A DNA stretch of 64,000 bases from Rutidosis leptorrhynchoides (GCF_046630445.1 NC_092341.1:290106501-290170500); one strand, 5' to 3'. Positions 48,827 to 61,463 are shown, counted from the stretch's first letter. Notes: generated from the sequence alone by a model not told the origin. Made by a program: numbers and translations.

Positions 48827-49757
48827 CTACTACAAGTGAAATGACTATTAGTATTATCAAAAAGTAATTAATTATCAACACTACTTTAATATTATTAAGA
48901 TTATTTATATAAATATTTACATATTACAAATTACTATTTTTAATATAATATTAAACTATATAGATATTAACTATTTTAAACATATACAAATTAAATATAT
49001 AAGATATATAATTTAAGATATAATATATGAATTTATTTGGTTACAATTATGTGTGTTAATATAAACATAAATGATATAGGTTCGTGAATCCAAGGCCAAC
49101 TTTGCATTGTTCAATGTCGTTATATGTATTTTTACTACAAAATACAGTATGGTGAGTATATAGTCCCTTTTTAAACTCTAAATATTTTTGGGTTGAGAAT
49201 ACATGCGCTGTTTTTTTATAAATGATTTACGTTATGGACATAAGTAACTGAAAAATATATTCTACGTTGAGTTGTACCACTGGCATACTTCCCTATAGCT
49301 TGGTAACTACTATTTACAGCGGTATTGTAAACGCGAATCCTGTTGATAGATCTATCGGGCCTGACAACCCCAACCGGACTGGACGACCAGTATTCAACGG
49401 TTGCACAGTACTTCGTTTCGTAACTACACTTGGTACGGTGTAGTAAGATTTCATAATAAAGGGAATATGCGACGTGATTAAATGTTAAGTATGGTTACCA
49501 AGTGCTCAACCACTTAGAATATTTTTATTAAAATGTTTATATATGAAATCTTGTGTTCCATTGTTATAACGCTGCTAGCATCAAACCTATATATCTCACC
49601 AACTTTATGTTGACATTTTAAAGCATGTTATTCTCAGGTACGAATTAAGTCTTCCGCTGTGCATTTGCTCATTTTAAAGACATTACTTGGAGTCGATCAT
49701 CGCAATGGAACCAGATGTTGAAGATTCCGTCCAGGGGGATAAGGTCGGGTCTTCACA
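46628..49757 (+). repeat. LARD B right LTR (3130 bp)
   Basis: Near-identical partner of the left LTR. All the short ORFs seen in one LTR recur in the other and are not genes. The frame that runs across 49757 into the flanking gag is a chance fusion with the host element. Confidence 0.95.
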
Positions 49758-50468
49758 GTATCCTAGCGGTGGTCCTATCAGGAATGATAAAGGGAAATCA
49801 AGTGGCAATTATCGAAACAATAATCAGCGCGGCATCAATAATCAGAACTATGCGCTGCTTAAAAGTTTGTCTAAAACGCCAAAAGAAATTTTGGCAACCG
49901 AACCAGTGTGCGCAACCTTTACGGTTCCAACTCTGCTTACAGAATTCGGTAAGCGGGATAAAACAAAGTATTGTGAATTCCATGACGATTACGGGCATGA
50001 CACTAATCAATGCAAAAACTTGATGGAACGAGTGCTCGAGGCACTACGCGCAGGTAAATTGGATCACCTAAAACCACCTAAGAAGGAAAAGGGAAAATTC
50101 GCAGAAGAAGGATCGAAAGCAAAAACTTTCGCATGGCAAAAAGTTGATAAAACAAAAAACGCCGACTTAACCATTAATATGGTCGATGCAGAGAAAGTTA
50201 GCCAGCGGAGAAAGTACAATGATCACCATGACTGGGAACTTCTCCCAATCACGTTTCCTCCTGTAATGTCAATCGACACAGTTAACGAGCCCATTATCAT
50301 CAAGTGTCGCATCCCTACTTGCGGAGTACAAGTTAAACGCATGCATATTGACACCGGGAGTGGCGTGGACATTATGTATGAGCATTGCTATCATTTCCTC
50401 CCTGCAGAAGTTAAAACGCAGCTACGCCAGTCTGATATTACGTTATCTGGGTTCTCCGGGGAAAGCTC
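49758..50468 (+). mobile_element. Tat-like Ty3-gypsy, right part: gag end and protease
   Basis: Begins with the right GTATC copy. It encodes a nucleocapsid-like CEFHDDYGHDTNQC stretch (about 49975-50015), a Lys-rich linker and a protease with IDTGSGVDIM (about 50347-50376). It then ends abruptly near 50468, inside the protease domain, at the junction with the LTR C leader. RT, RNase H, integrase and the 3' LTR are missing. Broken fossil. Confidence 0.85.
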
Positions 50469-50680
50469 AAGCCCATCCAGTGCCTTCCCAGCTAACCGCC
50501 TGGTGACCACTGAGTGTACCTCAGATACTGATTTTAGGACCTGCCTCTCGGCTACTGCCAACCCTCGTAAGGGATCGCAAAGAGTAAGAGCCAATGCTTC
50601 GTCACAGGTAACACTGTGATAACCTCCTTTATGACTAACCCGCCACACATGGACGGCGTTATACCAGCTCTGATACCAAC
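50469..50680 (-). mobile_element. Leader fragment beside LTR C
   Basis: On the minus strand: primer site TGGTATCAGAGC (plus coordinates about 50667-50678), then about 200 bp related to the extra leader unit of G1 (about 11035-11300). It stops at the join with the Tat-like protease region. No gene. Confidence 0.8.
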
Positions 50681-52186
50681 TGTAGAGACCCGTCCTAATC
50701 TATCCGGACGAAGTCCATATCGATTATAAATGATTCACAATAGTTGATTACATCGCGAGGTATTTGACCTCTATATGATACATTTTACAAACATTGCATT
50801 CGTTTTTAAAAGACAAACTTTCTTTTCATCGAAAGTTGACATTATGCATACCATATTATAATACATCCAACTATATTTGACTTAATAATAATCTTGATGA
50901 ACTCAACGACTCGAATGCAACGTCTTTCGAAATATGCTATGAATGACTCCAAATAGTATCCTTAAAATGAGCTAATGCACAGCGGAAGATTTATTTCATA
51001 CCTGAGAATAAACATGCTTTAAAGTGTCAACCAAAAGGTTGGTGAGTTCATTAGTTTAACATAAATAATCATTTTCATCATTTTAATAGACCACAAGATT
51101 TTCATTTTCATTTCTCATAAATATACGTCCCATGCATAGAGACAAAAATCATTCATATGGATTGAACACCTGGTAAAAGACATTAACAAGATGCATATAA
51201 GAATATCCCCTATCATTCCGGGAAATCCTTCGGACATGATATAAAACAACATCGAAGTACTAAAGCATCCGCTAAGTTGAGGTTCGTTAGGCCCAATAGA
51301 TCTATCTTTAGGATTCGCGTCAATTAGTAGACTGGTTTACTAATTCTTAGGTTACCAAGTAAAAGGGGCATATTCGGCTTCGATCATTCAACCATATAAT
51401 GTAGTTTCGATTACTTGTGTCTATTTCGTAAAACATTTATAAAAATTGCGCATGTATTATCAGCCCAAAAATATAAAGGGTAAAAAGGCAAATGAAACTC
51501 ACAATACTATATTTTGTAGTAAAAATACATATGACGACATTGAACAATGCAGGGTTGGCCTCAGATTCACGAACCTATATCAATTATATATATTAAAACA
51601 TATAATCGAAATCGAATAAGTTTATGTATTATGAGTAATTGTTATTTTAGTAACTTGTATGTTTCCTTAATAACTAAATTAACTATATTTATTTTATATG
51701 CTTCAGATAAATAATTAGTATTTATTATAAAAATATAAATGTTGTTGTATGATATGTATTAAATATATTCTTATATAGCTATTTATTTAGTAAAGTAACA
51801 TTGATAATAATAAATAAAAATTTGTATCTTTTTATGATAATGATAATACTAAAAATAATTAGATTTAGTAATGATATTGATATTACTAGTTTTGATAATA
51901 ATACTAATAATAATAATAACTATGATAATAATAGTAGTAATAATAATCTTAATATTATGCCATAATACTTCCACCTTATAAACTTAATACTAATATCATT
52001 ATAACATTTACAAAGATCACATCTTATCATCATTCTTATTAGTTAATATAATTCCTAACATCTTCAAGATTATATTCATCTTTTTATAATCTCAATCTTA
52101 ATCATAATAATAGTAAAACTAAATAATAATAAGTATACTTGGAATTCATATTCATGATAATAATAATAATAACAACATACTAACCA

Positions 52187-52250
<64 letters not shown>
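52187..52250. repeat. (TAA)n microsatellite in LTR C
   Basis: About 64 bp of TAA/ATA triplets in the position equivalent to the (TTA)n of LTR A on the opposite strand. Confidence 0.95.
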
Positions 52251-52316
52251 CAGGAGTAATAATAAAAATGCTACCTCAAGAATTGGCTCTTTAAAAAAAA
52301 TATAACGCCTGAGTCC

Positions 52317-52362
52317 GGAATTGAACCCACAACCTCTCGCTTAACAACCATATGCCCAACCA
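52317..52362 (-). promoter_or_regulatory. tRNA-like module in LTR C
   Basis: Minus strand: box A-like TGGTTGGGCATATGG (52362-52348), then box B-like GGTTCAATTCC (52327-52317). The whole reads like the D-arm to T-arm part of a tRNA. It stands just before the (TTA)n tract, as in LTR A. Possibly an old SINE head fixed in the LTR. Confidence 0.45.
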
Positions 52363-53783
52363 TTCCTCTGTTTACACCTTTCTGAATTATATTACCCAAC
52401 TAATGTATTTAACCCGACAATTCCTGTTTTCCTTTTTATTCTTCTTAAAACTTCAATCGACCAGATCATCATCATTTTAAACGATCAGTATACGTGGGCT
52501 GAATGGGCCTATTGGGCAGTCTTTAACAGATTAGATACATAATTCGTAACCAGCAAAAAAAAAAAAAAAACGTAGAATGAGGGTTTTGTTCTTGGGTTTT
52601 AATAGAAAGATCGAGCAAGATATGGTGGCTCTTCATCGTCATCATCTTGCATCGTAATCACCATCATCTCGCTCTTCATCATCATACGTTCGTTATTATT
52701 ATTACTATGATATCAGAACATCATCATCGATCATCCTATATCCTTGTCACAATCATGATTAATATAAAGTCAAGATCATAATCATCATCATTTATTCGCT
52801 TAAATCTCCACCGTTTTCTATAATCAAAATGTTTATACCTTGAACAAGGTTTACGTGATTTTTGCTGGCATTGATAAAGAAACAGAAATAAGGACTAGCA
52901 GCTGCAGCAGTCCACTTAAAGTGGCAGCCCAAGTTGTATAAAATATACGGCCCAACATATGAAATAAAAGCCCACGGTGTAGCAACCCTATGCAAAAGAA
53001 CTTTGTGGATTTGGGTTTGGAAAGAAAAAAAAATAAGCAGCCAACTAGAATTCGATGATATGTTGACCAAGGGAAAAGAAAAAAATATCTCATCATCCAC
53101 TCACTAGTCCCAATTGTAAAACGTATAAGGATTCAATTATTTGCAAGTGGTTGTTTGCTTCCTCTTCAATAATTAAGTGGGGTGGGTTGTTTGGTCCACG
53201 TTGGCCACAAAGTAAAAGTAGCAACACTTGTAGCATCCCTTCAAGTTAAATGATCATATCAATCATCATCTTTATCGCGTTTAAACTCCACAGGAACAGT
53301 AGCAGCAAGACAATGGTAACCGAGCAAGTTTTAATGATGGCGTTTGTTGGTGGTTCGTTCGAAAGAACTAGAATAGGAAACAATGAAAAAGAAAGACAAT
53401 GAATTGGTTTAGTTCGATTGGGGGTACGGTGGTGATGGAACGAACCAGAAACATAAAACAGAAAAAAAAAAAAAAATATAAACGTAGAAGTGATAGTGGT
53501 TGTCATGGTGATGGAAACGTTTTAAGATGAAGGTGGTGATTATTTGGTTCGGTTTAGATTTTACGAGAAAAAAATACAAGGTGGCCGAAGGTAAAGGTGT
53601 CGGTATAGCAAAACAAGAAGGTGATGATATGGTGGTGTCTAAGGTGATCTTGTGGTGGTGATGGTTGTAGGTGGATGAGGGGTGACGATGGGGGATGATT
53701 TTAGTATGTATGTGCACCTATAAGTAAGTGTGTGTGTGTATATATATATATATGATTAGATGGTGTTTATGGTTGTAATCATA

Positions 53784-53837
<54 letters not shown>

Positions 53838-54441
53838 CAGTTGGTGCGAAAGTGGCTGTAAATGACGGGCAGAGATCAAGGTTGATGGATGTTTTCGAAA
53901 GTAAAGAAGTAAATGAGAAACTCAGTTGTGTTTTAAGTTCTTATCTCTTCATGTAGGTATAAGCATATAATATATAGAAAAGAAAAGAAAGAGGCACTTA
54001 AATGGGAGACAAACACAGTACACTTTGAGTAAATATTCAAGAGTCACGGATATAAATTACTATTAGTCTACCAACACTCTAACGCGGGTATTGTATCGTA
54101 CTCCGTTGTAAACTAGTGGCGGATTAAAAGTCTTCGAAAAATTCCCAAATTTTAACAGTAATTATATTTATTTATTTTGATCATGATGATATAAAATTCG
54201 ATCATTAACTATTAAATAAAAATTACATTAATTATTCACCCCCGATCCCAAGTAAAATATAGAAAGTTTTAAAATTTAATAAATAGCTCCTAAATACATT
54301 TTTAATAAGTCTAAAATTTATAGAACTCATTTTCGTATCACCGTTTATTTTAAAATTATATAAGTTTGAATTTAACTTGCTTAATATCAATCGGAATATC
54401 AAACGAGTATTACAATCATTTAATATTTATTATTAATATAC

Positions 54442-54448
<7 letters not shown>

Positions 54449-54492
<44 letters not shown>
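54449..54492. repeat. (AT)n microsatellite in LTR C
   Basis: A 44-bp AT tract. A second AT tract of similar length lies at 53787-53834. Confidence 0.95.
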
Positions 54493-54496
<4 letters not shown>

Positions 54497-54772
54497 TAAT
54501 AATTATTATAATATCCTATTTTTATTTTTATTAATTTTTAATAACAACAACATATAATACTTCAAATTATATTTCGAATTATTATTTATATATACATACA
54601 CACATATCTATTTACAATTAATTGTTCGTGAATCGTCGGGAACAGTCGAAGGTCAATTGAATATATAAAATAGTTCATAATTTTTGAGACTCAATATTAC
54701 AGACTTTGCTTATCGTGTCGGAACATATAAAGAATAAGTTTAAATTTGGTCGGAAATTCTCGTGTCATCACA

Positions 54773-55396
54773 AAAATAAATAATTATACCTTAATCATCG
54801 ATTTAAAAAGTTTTTTTTTTTTTAATCGAAGGCAAGGACGAAGCTTAGTGAGGGCAGAGAGGCCCTTTGGTCACCAACAAAAACGAAATTTGTAACCCTA
54901 TGAGTTACGAGAATCTGAACCTTTTTAATCAATTAAATTGATGTCCGTATGAATATGAAACGTTGAAACGGTGATAGCTTGCAAATTGACTGACCCTTCA
55001 GTCATATTTTTTTATACAGAACCCGATTTAGTTGATAATAGTCAAAACATTCTAACTCAAACTGATTTTATATTCATATACACATATTAAGAACTTGATA
55101 AATTTAATAAGGATCTTGGCCCTTCAATAAATAATATAACCTCTAACTATATACGTAACAAAGTGATCCCAACCTTTTCAATTAATAAGTTCAAGTTCGT
55201 CATTAACTGAAGTGTACGTAATTTAAGATTTTAAAACACACATATTTTTTAGTTATAAAGTAATAATCACCTCACTAACTTTTAATAATCACTTTAACCA
55301 TTAATATATTATTTATTTATATTTATATTATACTATTTTTATGTATAAAATGTTTTTCTAGATTTAGCTTAGTTTGGAATTAGATTTTTAGATTAT
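54773..55396. other. Intergenic, no gene seen
   Basis: AT-rich sequence between LTR C and the conserved 5' flank of NAC3. It starts aaaat, which could be a target duplication of C if the partner were found. No ORF. Confidence 0.6.
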
Positions 55397-55497
55397 TTCT
55401 TACGGAGTACAAAAGATCATCATATATACGGATTATTATCGAGATACGCGTACGGAGTACTTTATAAAATACAAAAAATCCCCCAAAGAATCAGTCA

Positions 55498-55505
55498 TAT
55501 AAATA
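55498..55505 (+). promoter_or_regulatory. TATA box of NAC3
   Basis: TATAAATA about 150 bp upstream of the start codon, within the GAGTCGCCCACCCG context conserved with NAC1 and NAC2. The promoter was carried along in the inverted copy. Confidence 0.6.
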
Positions 55506-55649
55506 CCCGAGTCGCCCACCCGTTTTGGGGTTTCATTACACAATTTTTTTTTTCACATACTCTTCTAACGGTTAAACCCCTCTAGGGTTTCGATTTCAAT
55601 AGTTCGTCGGAATCGAAACCTAATTTCAATCGATCAGTCGATCGCTTCC

Positions 55650-57115
55650 ATGGCTTCTGAGTTGACAGAAGCGGCGACTGTTTCCAATCCACATTCTAAC
55701 GCCGGAGAAAAACTGTTCCCGCCAGGTTTCCGATTTCATCCGACGGATGAGGAGCTCATTCTGTATTATCTTAAACGTAAAACCTGCGGCTGATCTCTTA
55801 AACTTGATATCATTGACCTAATTGATGTTTATAAATGGCACCCTAACGAATTGCCAGGTATACACATTCACTCTTTCACTTCATTCATTAATAACTCCAT
55901 ATTTAAATATTAACTGTTACTGTTATTTTCTTGGATTCAAGTTATTGTTTTATGTTATTTACCGTTTGAACATTTGGTTGTGTTGATACCAGTTACATTT
56001 ATTTATATGTTATTGTGTATCCAAACTCTGTTTTATCAGCAGATTATTATTGTCATTATATGCTCTGCTGTATTTATACTAGTTCTACTATTGATGCATA
56101 GTAGTTTCTTGTTTGTTATCTTTTTATCCGTATCATTGAAGATTATTTTTAATGAATCTTGTGATGAATTTGTAATGTAGGTCTATCTAAATGGAAAACT
56201 GGTGACAGGCAATGGTTCTACTTTGCCCCAAGCTGTCGAAAGTATCCCAACGGAGGAAGATCTAGCAGGGCAACTAAGCACGGTTATTGGAAAGCAACCG
56301 GAAAGGATCGTGTTATAACGTGCAAATCTCGCTCTGTTGGTTTTAAGAAAACTCTAGTTTATCACGAAGGCCGTGCGCCTTCTGGTAAACGTACTGATTG
56401 GGTGATGCATGAGTACGCCCTGAGCGAAGATGAGCTCAAGAGATGCAGAAACATAGAAGGTTTTTACGTCTTGTGCAAAGTGTTTAAAAAAAGCGGGCTG
56501 GGACCCAAAAACGGTGAGCAGTATGGTGCTCCTTTTGTAGAAGAAGAGTGGGAAGACGATCATAACTTTCTAGGTCTTGACGAGATTGTAGCGCAGAAAG
56601 TTAATAAGTTGGTGAATGAGCCTCAATTAACAAGTGGTACTATGGTTACTGTTGAAGAAGAAAGACAAAATAGTCTGCTAGATTTGGGCCCGAGCCAAGA
56701 GGTGCAGCCTGAATCCGATTTGGTTCAGCTGGTAACCGAACCATCTGTGATTAGTTCTGTAGAGGAGGTTCAGCAGCCGTTGGCGATCGATGATGATTTT
56801 CTTGAATTGGATGACTTAATTATTCCACAAGATACTTACCAAAACACTCAATTGCCCATGTTGGATGATGATCTGCCATTTGCTTCTTTTGACGGTTTTG
56901 ATGCGTTTGATTTCTATGAGGATCCAACCACATTCAGTGATATTAACCCATGTAAGAGTCAACAAATACAGTACATATCTTATACAAGTAATATTGGTTA
57001 TGGAACTGACACTATAAACAGTGAGGTTCAAGCGGGTTATCAAGTACCTGTAGTCGCCAGTTCTTTGCCTTTGGGTACTGAATTTGCTTCAAATTGTTGG
57101 AGGAATATGTGGTAA
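55650..57115 (+). pseudogene. NAC3: inverted NAC pseudogene
   Basis: Exon 1 is 55650-55857 and exon 2 is 56181-57115, with the same GT-AG, phase-1 intron as NAC1 and NAC2. Codon 48 is TGA (55791-55793) where the other copies have CGA (Arg), inside the first NAC subdomain. The rest of the NAC domain is well kept (MMHEYALSEDELKRC onward). About twenty codons are missing near GYGTDTINSEVQAG, and a small deletion shifts the frame at the end (ASNCWRNMW). It is more diverged from NAC1 and NAC2 than they are from each other, and lies tail to tail with NAC2. A truncated 47-residue product would lack DNA binding. Downstream blocks at 57223-57503 remain open. Confidence 0.92.
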
Positions 57116-57222
57116 TAAATAGGGTTGTGATTTACTAATTGACACGTAAAACAAGTTAGGTATTATAGAGTTCAGTAGAGAGAAGATGTTAACATTTTGT
57201 TAACATTGGGGCTCTTGATCAG

Positions 57223-57503
57223 ATGGCAAACGATGATAACTCTCAAGCCCAACTGGGAAGGGGTGAGTTTGAGACCAACTTTTTAAAAGTTCTGGTGCAA
57301 TCAGTGTGGTATAGGCTAAGTATTTAGCTGGTAGACTGTTTTTTTGCTGCCGGTTTTTGCTGATTATTCTAGGTGTTGAAACTATACCCAAATCTGATTT
57401 GAATCAGTTTCGGAAAAAAGGAGATGATGATGGTTCAGCCTTGGAGAGTAGTGGTCTTGTAAATAAGACCTTTGAACAGATGCTTAGTTTTAGTAAGATA
57501 TGA
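57223..57503 (+). other. Exon-like blocks downstream of NAC3
   Basis: Block 1, 57223-57262, reads MANDDNSQAQLGR plus one base, preceded by gatcag and followed by GTGAGT. Block 2 starts at 57373 after ttctag and reads 42 further codons (VETIPKSDLNQFRKKGDDDG and on) to TGA at 57501-57503. The phases match (1/1). Differences from NAC1 and NAC2 include third-position changes, which fits a once-coding C-terminus. Whether it was joined to exon 2 is unknown. Confidence 0.5.
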
Positions 57504-58186
57504 TTAATAAGTAATGCTAGTGAATGTAGCGTCGCAACTAGAAGGTTTAATCGATCATTTAGATCGAGTAACATGGATATTGTTTATGTTGATTTTGTTT
57601 GAGTATCGTTTGCTTTATTTATCTCCGTCTGATTTCTTAGATGTTGGTTGAAAATACTAAATGAGGTTTCCACATATATCTAAGTATCTCTATCTTTAGG
57701 TATGGACAAATAACCTTATAGGTGATTGTTACAAGTTGAAGTGTCAGAATTAGAATATCTGTGACTTAAGGCATGAGATAGGGCATAGGTCTAGTCTTGT
57801 TATCAGAACAACTCAAATGATTGTGCTTAGTTATAATTTGGTCATTATGAATCGTATGAAGCATAACCTAACTATCTAATTATGTTACTTCTGTAATTCT
57901 AAGTAAAATATGGCAATAACATGTTTATTGCTAAAATAAGAAGGCTACAAAAAGAAATTACCTCGCACAATTTGTAAGAGCTTGTGAACTGGTTCAGTAT
58001 GATAATAGAACAGATAACATCTATAATTATATGTTGTTCATAAGTCAAAATCAAACGCGAAAAATGTTTAGTGATTCAACATTGAGTGTTGAATTATTCA
58101 ATTAGAAGTAATCAAACCCACCTTACTCGGATACCGATTAATGTAGCAAACCTATTTTTACCTTTAGTTTACATATGTTACGTTAG
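57504..58186. other. Intergenic between NAC3 and segment copy 2
   Basis: The first about 100 bp is still homologous to the 3' flanks of NAC1 and NAC2. The rest is single-copy AT-rich DNA without ORFs. Confidence 0.6.
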
Positions 58187-58807
58187 TTTTTTTTACTAAT
58201 GATCATTAATTTTCTCCGTGACGTTTCAATTTTATCGGGGGTTTAAAAATGGACAATCTGGTTTCGTGTAACTATTTCTTAATTTTAAGTTGGTAAATTA
58301 CCTTCTGTAACTCGTATGATAGGTCACTCATTTCACTCTTAGTCGGCTTTTTCTATTTTAAGTTCATTCTTTCATTCAGATATTTTGTTTCCCATCTCTT
58401 ATAAAATGACCAAAATACCCTCAACACTTTGAGACTTTTCTTTTGAAGTGAAAATAACCATGAGGTGGTAATCGATTGGCGATTCTAGTTTTCCCACTAT
58501 AGTAGAAACGTAGGTTAGGAGTTCGAATCTATGGAGCATAAAAAAAAACCCTTATTGTCACGGAGGTTCACCATGCACGACTGCAAACAGCCTGCAAAGT
58601 AGGTTGTCGCCTCGGAATTAATCTGCTCGCAAAGCGAGCCGAAAACTCGGGTCCGAAAGAAAAAAAATGGTTAAAATAATAAAAAAGTAAAAAAAAAAAA
58701 AAAGTAAAATGTAATCGTTCAAGTTACTTATAATAGCTTAAGTTTAAATTTTGTTAGTTGTTCAATATATAGGTTAGTGAATTCAAGCACATGAATCAAA
58801 AGTTCAT

Positions 58808-58842
<35 letters not shown>

Positions 58843-58968
58843 ATATCAGTTTGGGATCACCCAGAGGGGACTTAACCACCCACACGTTCATCTCTCGTAG
58901 TTGCACACCCCGCCCCCCAACTACTGCATGAAACCCACACGTTCATCCAGTTACAACGAACCTATACG

Positions 58969-60412
58969 GTTACACATAATCCGACACATAATCTACTCAA
59001 GCTTGCTATAAATACCTGGCAAATTTACATGGTTTTGATCTCCATTTACAAATTTGTGTATTACAAATTTGTCCCTCACTCGACCCACGTCTTAAGCCGC
59101 ATATAGGTTTGATACTAACACCAAGTCTCCATCACTACTCGACCCCATCTCCACAAGCTTTCGTGATGCCTTTCTGCAAATTCTACGTTCCTAATGTCTT
59201 ACAAGCGCCTAATAATGTCTGCCAAAGAACAACATCGGGCGCTCTAGGTATCGAATTGATGATATTGTAGGCCTCGTTTAGCTGGCCTGATCTTCCCTAT
59301 AGATCAACCATAGTACCGTACTGCTTGATGTTGCGATTCAATGACTCATCTTTGGTGAATGTTTCAGAGAACTTGACCCCATCATAGACCATACCCGAGT
59401 GGTTACAGGCACATAAAGCAGCAAGATAACTCATGCAACCATGTCGGAATCCTTCTTTACTTATTCGGTGAAAAACTTCAAGAGGCGTGGAGATGTTCAG
59501 ATAACTTGACCCCATCATCCACGCCTTCACCGTTTGTCCCAAGAACCGTGATCATAGTATTCCCAAGTAACAAGAGCCTTTTTACATCTAATGTCGCTAA
59601 AAACCGTACCCGCATTTTCCAAACATATCGATCAACACATTACAAACCTGCTCGTTCAAATCAAGGCTTTCACTTTTTATGCAACTGTACACATTCTTTC
59701 CTCTTGTACTGTGCCCAAAGGCGAAGCCAAGATTTACGAATAAGGGTGGCAATTCACGAAAATAAAATTTCGATATAAAAATTTCATATACTACGAATAC
59801 AACTGGATCGAAGAATTAGAGAATATTATATATTATTCATACATAAGGGAGCCTATTATTCATGATTAGGGAATGTTGACAGATAATTAATAATTTTTAA
59901 TACACTATAATTTGCCTATTTGAGGAGTTGAGGATCGCAAAGCATCCACATGCATCTCTCTGTCTCCACAAAGAACTGTGCCCAATTGAGCACACCCAGA
60001 GCGAGCACCAAGAAATGTGATCTCATTAGGCTTGAACCCATTATCTTTCATTCTTTTAAACAGTTGCAACGCTTCATCGTGACGGTTGCCTTGAGCCAAC
60101 CCAGCGATTACCGCATTCCAACACGTAACATCTCTCTTTAAACAGTTTACACACATTGTCCAAATGACCAACTTTCACTTACACATCCAGTAACGTGGTT
60201 TGCAGCAACACATCTTGTACAACCTCGTACCGAACTTGAGGATGGAGTTGGATTGCTTTGTTATAAGCCAACGCTCGTGCGCAAGCTTTGAGGGTGAATG
60301 AGCACGCGAGGGCGTCAGTACTGCACGTGACCACACGCAATCCTTCACGGTAAAAGTTGACGGCGTCTGACGGTTGATGAGTCTGGGCAAGGCCGCGGAT
60401 GAATCGGGTCAT
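58969..60412 (-). pseudogene. PPR pseudogene, copy 2
   Basis: Same minus-strand PPR/E/E+ relic as 28690-30347, with the same frame breaks, the same TAG after MVDL and the same AT-rich block (about 59720-59900), but without the retroposon. Start-side frame MTRFIRGLAQTHQPSDAVNF is at 60412. It differs from copy 1 by only scattered substitutions, for example in MKDNGFKPNEI. Not functional. Confidence 0.85.
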
Positions 60413-61207
60413 AATCTCATAGATGAATCAACAGGCTGAGTACACGCAATCCTTCCGGTCATTAGTGTCGGTATGAATCGGGTCATAGTCTCATAGATGA
60501 ATCAACAGGCGTTGTTGAGTATATGTTTGTTGTGTTGCATTGTGGATAAACAAATTGACTCACCAACACATCTAAAGCAAATTTACCTTTTACATGTTTA
60601 ACCTGTTGAAAACCAGTTCTAACCTGATCAGTACTAGTTTGTATCTTATATTTTATATTTTTATATAACGAATCATGTCAGCTCGTTTAATGCGTTTGGA
60701 TAAACTACTTGGATGAATCATGTTCACTTATATCTGTAACACATTTGAACCATTTCATAAAGATTCGTGTCTAGTTTGACATTGATGAAACAAAATTCAG
60801 TATTCGTGTTACCCATGTGGTTCGGTTATTTACTTCAAACTTAAAAAAATATGAATTAGTTATAAAAACTTAATTTTCATGTTGAAAGAAACAATCAGAT
60901 TTGGTCCAGAGAAAACTTCCAATATCGTTGCGGTCGGGCAAAACCCAAAAAACACCCCTAGTTTCAAGTCCCTAAGACCAGCTTTTCGCCCTGTCACCAT
61001 AGATTAATAAAGTAAACAATACTCGAAGAAAATAAACATAAACAATATCCATGTTACTTGATCTAAATGATCGCTTAATATACTAATGATGCTTTACTAA
61101 AGCTAAAGCATCTGTTCAAAAGTCTTATTTACAAGACCCACTACTCTCCAAGGCTGATGTGGAAGAAACCCACTTTATATGAACCATCCATCATCATCTC
61201 CATTTTT

Positions 61208-61403
61208 TCATAACTGATTCAAAGCAGATTTGGGTGTTTCAATTTCAACACCTAGAATAATCAGCAAAAATCGACAGCAAAAAATTGTCTATCAGCTAAC
61301 AATTAAGCCGCCTATACCACAATCATAGCACCAGAACTCTTATAAGTTGGGCTCAAACTCACCCCTTTCCCAGTTGAATTTGAAACTTATCACCATTCGC
61401 CAT
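61208..61403 (-). other. Exon-like block downstream of NAC2 stop
   Basis: Counterpart of 31146-31339: ATG at 61403, GTGAGT donor-like site, ttctag acceptor and early TGA at 61210-61208. Like NAC1 it carries the extra A that shifts the frame relative to NAC3. Confidence 0.5.
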
Positions 61404-61463
61404 CTGATCAAGAGCCCGAATATTAACAAAATGTTAACATCTCTCTACTGAAACCTATAAAAC

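Larger units (their letters stand above)
39614..49757 (+). mobile_element. LARD B: very young non-autonomous LTR element
   Basis: A 10.1-kb element with LTRs at 39614-42739 and 46628-49757, both starting TGTAACGACCCGG and ending gggtcttcaca. The target duplication is GTATC (39609-39613 and 49758-49762). The primer site TGGTATCAGAGC is at 42742-42753. The polypurine-type region (gacgaaattctcttaacggg) lies just before 46628. By eye the LTRs differ at about five bases plus microsatellite lengths over 3.1 kb (about 0.15 %), which suggests less than about 0.1 My. The interior carries no recognisable pol. It sits inside the gag of the Tat-like fossil. Confidence 0.95.
50681..54772 (-). mobile_element. 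LTR C (LARD superfamily, 4092 bp), truncated element
   Basis: The minus-strand LTR begins TGTGATGACACGAG (54772) and ends ...gggtctctaca (50681). It is related to LTR A throughout: the U5-like end, single trailer unit, (TTA)n tract and AT-rich start all match. Only the 212-bp leader (50469-50680) remains of its interior, and the partner LTR is missing, so this is a truncated element rather than a clean solo LTR. It contains a tRNA-like module (52317-52362) and microsatellites (52187-52250, 53787-53834, 54449-54492). Confidence 0.88.

Noticed and set aside
49687-49757. Apparent N-terminus of the 310-codon ORF
   Set aside because: This part is the end of the LARD B right LTR reading by chance into the Tat-like gag; it is not a real start.
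52313-52370. A genuine tRNA gene
   Set aside because: Only box A/B-like motifs are present. I could not fold acceptor and anticodon arms, and it sits inside an LTR.
53246-53717. Overlapping 86- and 102-codon minus-strand ORFs rich in His, Phe and Pro
   Set aside because: They fall in the GT/CT-rich part of LTR C, equivalent to the CT-rich block of LTR B; no conserved protein.
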